The position numbers were made by a program, and so were the translations under genes. Below are positions 6,958 to 10,674 of a DNA stretch of 10,674 nt, piece after piece. The notes under the pieces are model-generated. The model had not been told where the DNA came from. It saw only the letters and a program-made list of their open reading frames with translations, and did no database searches. The stretch comes from an uncultured Acidobacteriota bacterium (lineage in GTDB: Bacteria > Acidobacteriota > Terriglobia > Terriglobales > Acidobacteriaceae): positions 1 through 10,674 of the forward strand of contig CAIZGA010000240.1 of NCBI GenBank assembly GCA_903932385.1, in the 5' to 3' direction. Position 1 is the stretch's first letter. Each line of letters opens with the position of its first letter.

Positions 6958-7479
6958 TGGCTTCAGGATGTTGGTCACCGGTTCCGGCAACGGTTTGTCG
7001 GCATTGGCCAACAGCAGCGCGACCTGCCACTCCTGAATCGGCGTGAGGACCTTGTTGTACGCAGGCATGCCGGTCAGGCGGATGCCGTTGTCAATCTTCC
7101 AGAAGGTTTCGCCGGCAGGGTCATCACTCACGCCGACCACGCTGTTGTTCTTGTGCTTCTTCCACAACTGCGGCGCGTGGGGATACATATACTCGCCGAA
7201 GCTGGAGTCTTGCCCGGGCAGGCCGTGGCAGGCAGCGCATTGCTGCTTGTAGGTCATGGCACCGCCTTCGAAAACATCTTCGCTGATGTCAAAAGGCGCA
7301 GCTTCTGGAGCTTCCTTGTGAATGCGAGCACCCAGCGGCACGTGGACAATCTGGCTCTCGAAGGGGAGAGGCTTGTCTGCCACAGCAACCGGAAGCGGGT
7401 CGAACTTGAGGTAGAGATAGCCACCAACTCCCAGCACCAGTAATGTGGCAATAATTCCAAGCAATAATCCCTTCAGCAT
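6943..7479 (-). CDS. Membrane-anchored mono-heme c-type cytochrome
   Basis: This 178-residue protein begins MLKGLLLGIIATLLVLGVGG with one uncleaved-looking transmembrane helix (about 4-24), putting the rest in the periplasm. The heme c attachment site is C81-A-A-C84-H85 (CAACHG) and the likely sixth ligand is M138 in RLTGMPAY, giving a class I cytochrome c fold ending with a helix around WQVALLLANADKPLP. It would carry single electrons in the periplasm. Its redox partners are not in the window: no oxidase, reductase or cytochrome maturation gene is adjacent. AGGAG eight bases before the ATG at 7479 fixes the start; the frame extends 25 codons further upstream but without export features. It converges on the DUF481 gene with a 10-base gap and diverges from the beta-barrel gene. 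Confidence 0.9.
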   Translation of the reverse strand: MLKGLLLGIIATLLVLGVGGYLYLKFDPLPVAVADKPLPFESQIVHVPLGARIHKEAPEAAPFDISEDVFEGGAMTYKQQCAACHGLPGQDSSFGEYMYPHAPQLWKKHKNNSVVGVSDDPAGETFWKIDNGIRLTGMPAYNKVLTPIQEWQVALLLANADKPLPEPVTNILKPQPAE

Positions 7480-7710
7480 TGCGTAATCTCCTAAACTTTC
7501 AATTTTGCAGTTGGTTGGGTTAATCGCATTCCGGTCGGCACATTTGGCCGTCAAGATGTTCTAATAGACATACGCCTGTCGGCAACTCCACCAGTTCGTC
7601 TACTGTACCAAACTGGCTGGAGGAATAAATTACTGGATCCGCAGGAATCCGCAAGGGGCTTGTTACTGATGGCAGTTTTTGCAAATGACTTTTCCAGGGT
7701 GAAATTTGTG

Positions 7711-8451
7711 ATGCGTGTGATGGCGGCGGCATTGGCCATTACGGTGCTTGGTTTCGTTGCACAGCCGCACGCCAACGCCCAAATCTTCAGCAGAAAGAAG
7801 CATGAAACCACAGCCACCCGCCAGCGCAAGATGGCAGCGGCGATTGTGGACGAATACACCCACCGCTATGAGATTTTTGTCGGCGGCGGCTACATGACCT
7901 TTCGTCCCGGCCAGCTGATTCCCAACAGCGGCATCCCGCCGCAAGGCGACCAGAAGGCCAACGGCGAAGGCGTGTGGGCGGTGCATCCCGCTTACTTCTT
8001 CTCACCGAAATGGGCAGTGACCGGCGCCATTCAGGGCCAGTACGGCGAGGCCGACACCGGCAACAATTCCTACGGCGTTTTGCGGCCCAACATCAGCCAG
8101 TACAGCTTTATGGCCGGTCCGGAATACCGTTTCTATCGTCATGAAAAGACCGCCATCAGCGTGAGTGCCGTAGCCGGCGTCACCTACGGCATCTTCGACG
8201 GCGACGACAAAGCTGTTCCGCCTGCCGACCTGGGCATGTGGACCGACGGCTTCCGTCCGGGTGGTGCGGTTTCCATCAATCTGGAACACAATCTCTTCAA
8301 CAATCTGGCATTCCGCCTGCAGCCGCGCGGAGTCATCAACACCTTCGGAAGCAAAGAGCAGTACAGCTACGGCTTCAACGCCGGACTCGTCTACCGCTTC
8401 GGTCGTCAGGGAACCACCAGCAGCTTCCACCTGCCCAGCTGGAAAAAGTAA
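7711..8451 (+). CDS. Outer-membrane beta-barrel protein, exported
   Basis: From the ATG at 7711 the product is 246 residues with a typical signal peptide (MRVMAAALAITVLGF..., likely cleaved after HANA at about residue 23). A basic stretch (SRKKHE) follows, and then a region of Gly- and aromatic-rich alternating strands: YEIFVGGGYMTF, WAVTGAIQGQYG, YSFMAGPEYRFY, AISVSAVAGVTYG, and a final strand near GFNAGLVYRFG. This is the pattern of small OmpA/OmpW-sized barrels of about eight strands. I cannot name a specific family or function. AGGGTG nine bases upstream supports the 7711 start. Earlier in-frame starts (TTG 7660, ATG 7669) would bury the signal peptide behind a polar extension and are less likely. 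The gene is probably a single transcription unit, ending just before the strong hairpin at 8466-8514. Confidence 0.8.
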   Translation: MRVMAAALAITVLGFVAQPHANAQIFSRKKHETTATRQRKMAAAIVDEYTHRYEIFVGGGYMTFRPGQLIPNSGIPPQGDQKANGEGVWAVHPAYFFSPKWAVTGAIQGQYGEADTGNNSYGVLRPNISQYSFMAGPEYRFYRHEKTAISVSAVAGVTYGIFDGDDKAVPPADLGMWTDGFRPGGAVSINLEHNLFNNLAFRLQPRGVINTFGSKEQYSYGFNAGLVYRFGRQGTTSSFHLPSWKK

Positions 8452-8465
8452 CCGTAAAATATCAA

Positions 8466-8514
8466 CGGCCCCGCTGCCTGCCACATCCACATGGATGTGG
8501 CAGGCACGGGGCCG
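8466..8514. terminator. Strong bidirectional terminator hairpin
   Basis: Outer arms CGGCCCCG (8466-8473) and CGGGGCCG (8507-8514) and inner arms GCCTGCCACATCCA (8476-8489) and TGGATGTGGCAGGC (8492-8505) pair completely, with only a CT/A internal bulge and a tiny loop. It sits between the stop codons of the convergent beta-barrel and aldo/keto reductase genes. On the minus strand the stem is followed by T-rich TTGATATTTTAC; on the plus strand by AAGTGTTTCT. It should terminate the reductase transcript well and the barrel transcript moderately. Confidence 0.88.
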
Positions 8515-8537
8515 AAGTGTTTCTGGCACCGGTTAAG

Positions 8538-9569
8538 TTAGTAGCGCTTCACCGGCGGCTGGTTGCGTTCGTACTGCATCTGGTGCCAGTAGGGATAGGC
8601 GGCGTTTTGCTGGCTGGCGCGGTCCAGCTTCTCTAACTGCTTGGCGGTCAACTGCCAGCCCACGGCTCCCAGGTTCTGTTTCAGCTGCGCTTCATCGCGC
8701 GCGCCAATCAGCACCGTGGCAACGGTCGGCCGTGTCAGCAGCCAGTTCAGCGCAATCTGCGAGATGGTCTTGCCGGTCTCTTTGGCAATCGCGTCCAGTA
8801 CATCCACCACGCCGTAGAGATACTCGTCGGTCATCTGCGGGCCCCAGTCGCTTGTCAGCGGCAGGCGGCTGACCTTCGGCTTGGGCTGGCCGCGGCGTAG
8901 TTTGCCGGTCAGTCGGCCCCAACCCAGCGGGCTCCAGACCAGCGCGCCGACTTTCTGGTCGAGCCCCAGCGGCATCAGCTCCAACTCATAATCGCGGCCC
9001 ACCAGCGAGTAGTAAACCTGGTGGCCGACGTAACGCGACCAGCCGTAGCGGTCGGCCACGGCAAGCGACTTCATCATGTGCCAGCCGGAAAAATTCGACG
9101 CGGCAATGTAACGCACCTTGCCTTCGCGCACGAATTTGTCGAGCGTGTTCAGGGTCTCTTCCACCGGCGTTTCCGCGTCGAAGGCATGCATGTGGTAGAT
9201 GTCCACATAATCCGTGCCCAGACGGCGCAAACTGGCTTCCAGCGATTCCTGCAGATGGAAGCGCGAGGAGCCGATGTTGTTGGGGCCTTCGCTCATGCGC
9301 TGGCTGGCTTTGGTGGAGATCAGCACCTCGCTGCGGCGGCCTTTGATGGTCGCGCCCAGCACTTCTTCTGACTTGCCGTAGGAGTACATGTCGGCGGTGT
9401 CAAACAGGTTGGCGCCTGCATCAATACACAGGCTCACCATGCGCTTGGCCTCTTTCAGGCTGGTGTTGGCCATGGCCTTGAATTGCACACCCTGGCCGCC
9501 GAAAGTGGCGCAGCCAAAGCTAAGGACGGGGACTTTGAGGCCGGAGCCTCCGAGCAGACGATATTCCAT
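8538..9569 (-). CDS. Aldo/keto reductase family oxidoreductase
   Basis: A complete 343-residue protein starting MEYRLLGGSGLKVPVLSFG, the usual N-terminus of bacterial aldo/keto reductases of the YajO/potassium-channel-beta-like group. These are NADPH-dependent TIM-barrel enzymes that reduce aldehydes and ketones. The catalytic tetrad is present: D57 and Y62 (FDTADMYSYG), K87 (ISTKAS) and H128 (YHMHAFD). SNFSGWHM (158-165), WSPLGWGRLTGKL (212-224) and the C-terminal NADP-binding stretch TVLIGARDEAQL (285-296) also match. The substrate cannot be inferred. No clear Shine-Dalgarno precedes the ATG at 9569, although the family N-terminus matches well, so a leaderless or weakly translated message is possible. 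It ends at the strong hairpin and diverges from the fumarase gene across a 127-base gap. Confidence 0.93.
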   Translation of the reverse strand: MEYRLLGGSGLKVPVLSFGCATFGGQGVQFKAMANTSLKEAKRMVSLCIDAGANLFDTADMYSYGKSEEVLGATIKGRRSEVLISTKASQRMSEGPNNIGSSRFHLQESLEASLRRLGTDYVDIYHMHAFDAETPVEETLNTLDKFVREGKVRYIAASNFSGWHMMKSLAVADRYGWSRYVGHQVYYSLVGRDYELELMPLGLDQKVGALVWSPLGWGRLTGKLRRGQPKPKVSRLPLTSDWGPQMTDEYLYGVVDVLDAIAKETGKTISQIALNWLLTRPTVATVLIGARDEAQLKQNLGAVGWQLTAKQLEKLDRASQQNAAYPYWHQMQYERNQPPVKRY

Positions 9570-9696
9570 TCGAACAGTATCTGTCTGTGACGCTCGTCGC
9601 GCAACCCTGCCGCGAAGATGGCATCCAATAGAGTGTGGGTTGCGGTTGTAGAATCAGGAGTTGAGGTTCACACTGACGCAACAGCACAGGGGATTC

Positions 9697-10674
9697 ATGG
9701 CCACTATCCGGCAGGACGATTTCATCCAGAGCGTAGCCGACGCACTGCAGTTTATTTCCTTCTACCACCCCGCGGATTACATCACCAATCTGGCGCGCGC
9801 TTATGAGATTGAACCCTCGCCCGCCGCGCGTGACGCCATCGCGCAGATTCTCATCAACTCGCGCATGTGCGCCGAGGGACACCGTCCCATCTGCCAGGAC
9901 ACCGGCATCGTGAACGCGTTTGTGAAAGTGGGCATGGATGTCCGCTGGGACGCGACCATGACGCTGGAAGAAATGGTGAATGAAGGCGTGCGTCGCGCGT
10001 ATCTGGATGCCGACAACAAACTGCGTGCCTCCGTGCTGGCCGATCCGACCGGCGCGCGCAAGAACACCGGCGACAACACCCCCGCGGTGACCAACGTGCA
10101 GATGGTGCCGGGCGGCGAAGTTTCCGTCACCGTGGCAGCCAAAGGCGGCGGCTCGGAAGCGAAATCAAAATTCGCCATGCTGAACCCCTCGGATTCAATT
10201 GTGGATTGGGTCATCAAGACCGTACCGACGATGGGCGCCGGCTGGTGCCCTCCGGGAATGCTCGGCATCGGTGTTGGCGGCACGGCAGAAAAAGCGATGA
10301 CCATGGCGAAGGAATCGCTGATGGACCCCATCAATATGCATGAGCTGATCCAGCGCGGGCCGACCAACCGCATTGAAGAATTACGGCTGGAAATTTATGA
10401 GAAGGTGAACCGGCTGGGCATTGGCGCGCAGGGACTCGGCGGCCTGACGACTGTACTCGACGTGAAGAAGCTGGAATACCCCTGCCACGCCGCCAACCTG
10501 CCAATTGCAATGATTCCCAATTGTGCGGCAACGCGGCACGTGGAATTTCATCTCGATGGAACGGGGCCAGCCGTACTTACGCCGCCATCGCTCGACCTGT
10601 GGCCCAAGCTGAAGTACGACGTCTCCACCGCGCGCCGAGTGAACCTGGATACCGTGACGCGCGCCGAGGCCGAA
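9697..10674 (+). CDS. fumA: Fumarate hydratase, class I, [4Fe-4S] (C-terminus beyond the right edge)
   Basis: Class I fumarase interconverts fumarate and malate in the TCA cycle using an oxygen-sensitive [4Fe-4S] cluster. The visible 326 residues cover the N-terminal (alpha) domain. Family signatures include ILINSRMCAEGHRPICQDTG, GARKNTGDNTPAV, AAKGGGSEAKSKFAMLNPSD, GWCPPGMLGIGVGG and GIGAQGLGGLTTVLDVK. By comparison with the family the cluster ligands should be C66 (ICQDTG), C184 (GWCPPG) and C276 (IPNCAATRH). The reading frame passes the usual end of a separate alpha subunit and continues with RRVNLDTVTRAEAE. In single-chain enzymes of about 500 residues this leads directly into the beta domain, so a fused enzyme is likely but not shown. 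AGGGG four bases before the ATG at 9697 supports the start. The symbol follows the E. coli class I enzyme. Confidence 0.95.
   Translation, partial: MATIRQDDFIQSVADALQFISFYHPADYITNLARAYEIEPSPAARDAIAQILINSRMCAEGHRPICQDTGIVNAFVKVGMDVRWDATMTLEEMVNEGVRRAYLDADNKLRASVLADPTGARKNTGDNTPAVTNVQMVPGGEVSVTVAAKGGGSEAKSKFAMLNPSDSIVDWVIKTVPTMGAGWCPPGMLGIGVGGTAEKAMTMAKESLMDPINMHELIQRGPTNRIEELRLEIYEKVNRLGIGAQGLGGLTTVLDVKKLEYPCHAANLPIAMIPNCAATRHVEFHLDGTGPAVLTPPSLDLWPKLKYDVSTARRVNLDTVTRAEAE

Noticed and set aside
7634..7655. Short imperfect direct repeat of TCCGCA-containing units before the beta-barrel gene
   Set aside because: Only two copies of about nine bases; too short to separate from chance.
9801..10373. 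190-codon minus-strand open frame
   Set aside because: Antisense to the fumarase gene, whose motifs and cluster cysteines are unambiguous.

Overview
The window looks like ordinary GC-rich bacterial chromosome carrying one visibly foreign, AT-rich gene. The MqnC gene implies the futalosine route to menaquinone. Together with the cellulose-synthase-like GT2, the DUF481 outer-membrane protein, the small beta-barrel protein, the membrane-anchored cytochrome c and the overall codon style, this suggests a Gram-negative member of the Acidobacteriota (Terriglobia-like). That placement is inferred from gene style; there is no rRNA or marker phylogeny here.

Layout. Positions 1-1075 (minus) hold the N-terminal two thirds of a processive family 2 glycosyltransferase that runs off the left edge. 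A 217-base divergent gap separates it from recQ (1293-3392, plus), a complete RecQ helicase with zinc cluster and HRDC domain. Next comes an AT-rich gene (3444-4367, plus) with its own near-consensus promoter. It encodes a protein with an apparent PUA/EVE-like N-terminal domain and a C-terminal PD-(D/E)XK nuclease domain, so it is a candidate stand-alone modification-dependent restriction enzyme. Its stop codon overlaps that of mqnC, which runs the other way (4364-5410, minus). A probable 47-residue small protein gene (5441-5584, minus) lies just upstream of mqnC.

From 5745 onward there are two secreted or outer-membrane proteins: a DUF481-type protein (5745-6932, plus) and a beta-barrel protein (7711-8451, plus). 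Between them, on the minus strand, is a membrane-anchored mono-heme cytochrome c (6943-7479). A very strong bidirectional hairpin (8466-8514) separates the beta-barrel gene from a convergent aldo/keto reductase (8538-9569, minus). Divergent from the reductase, a class I [4Fe-4S] fumarase begins at 9697 and runs off the right edge.

The genes do not form one pathway. Most are single-gene units or divergent and convergent pairs of housekeeping and envelope functions. The clearest candidate for an accessory system is the nuclease gene between recQ and mqnC. No tRNA, rRNA, CRISPR array, transposase or insertion sequence was seen. No gene-free stretch exceeds 300 bases: the longest are 7480-7710 and 1076-1292, both divergent promoter regions with no feature I can assign securely.
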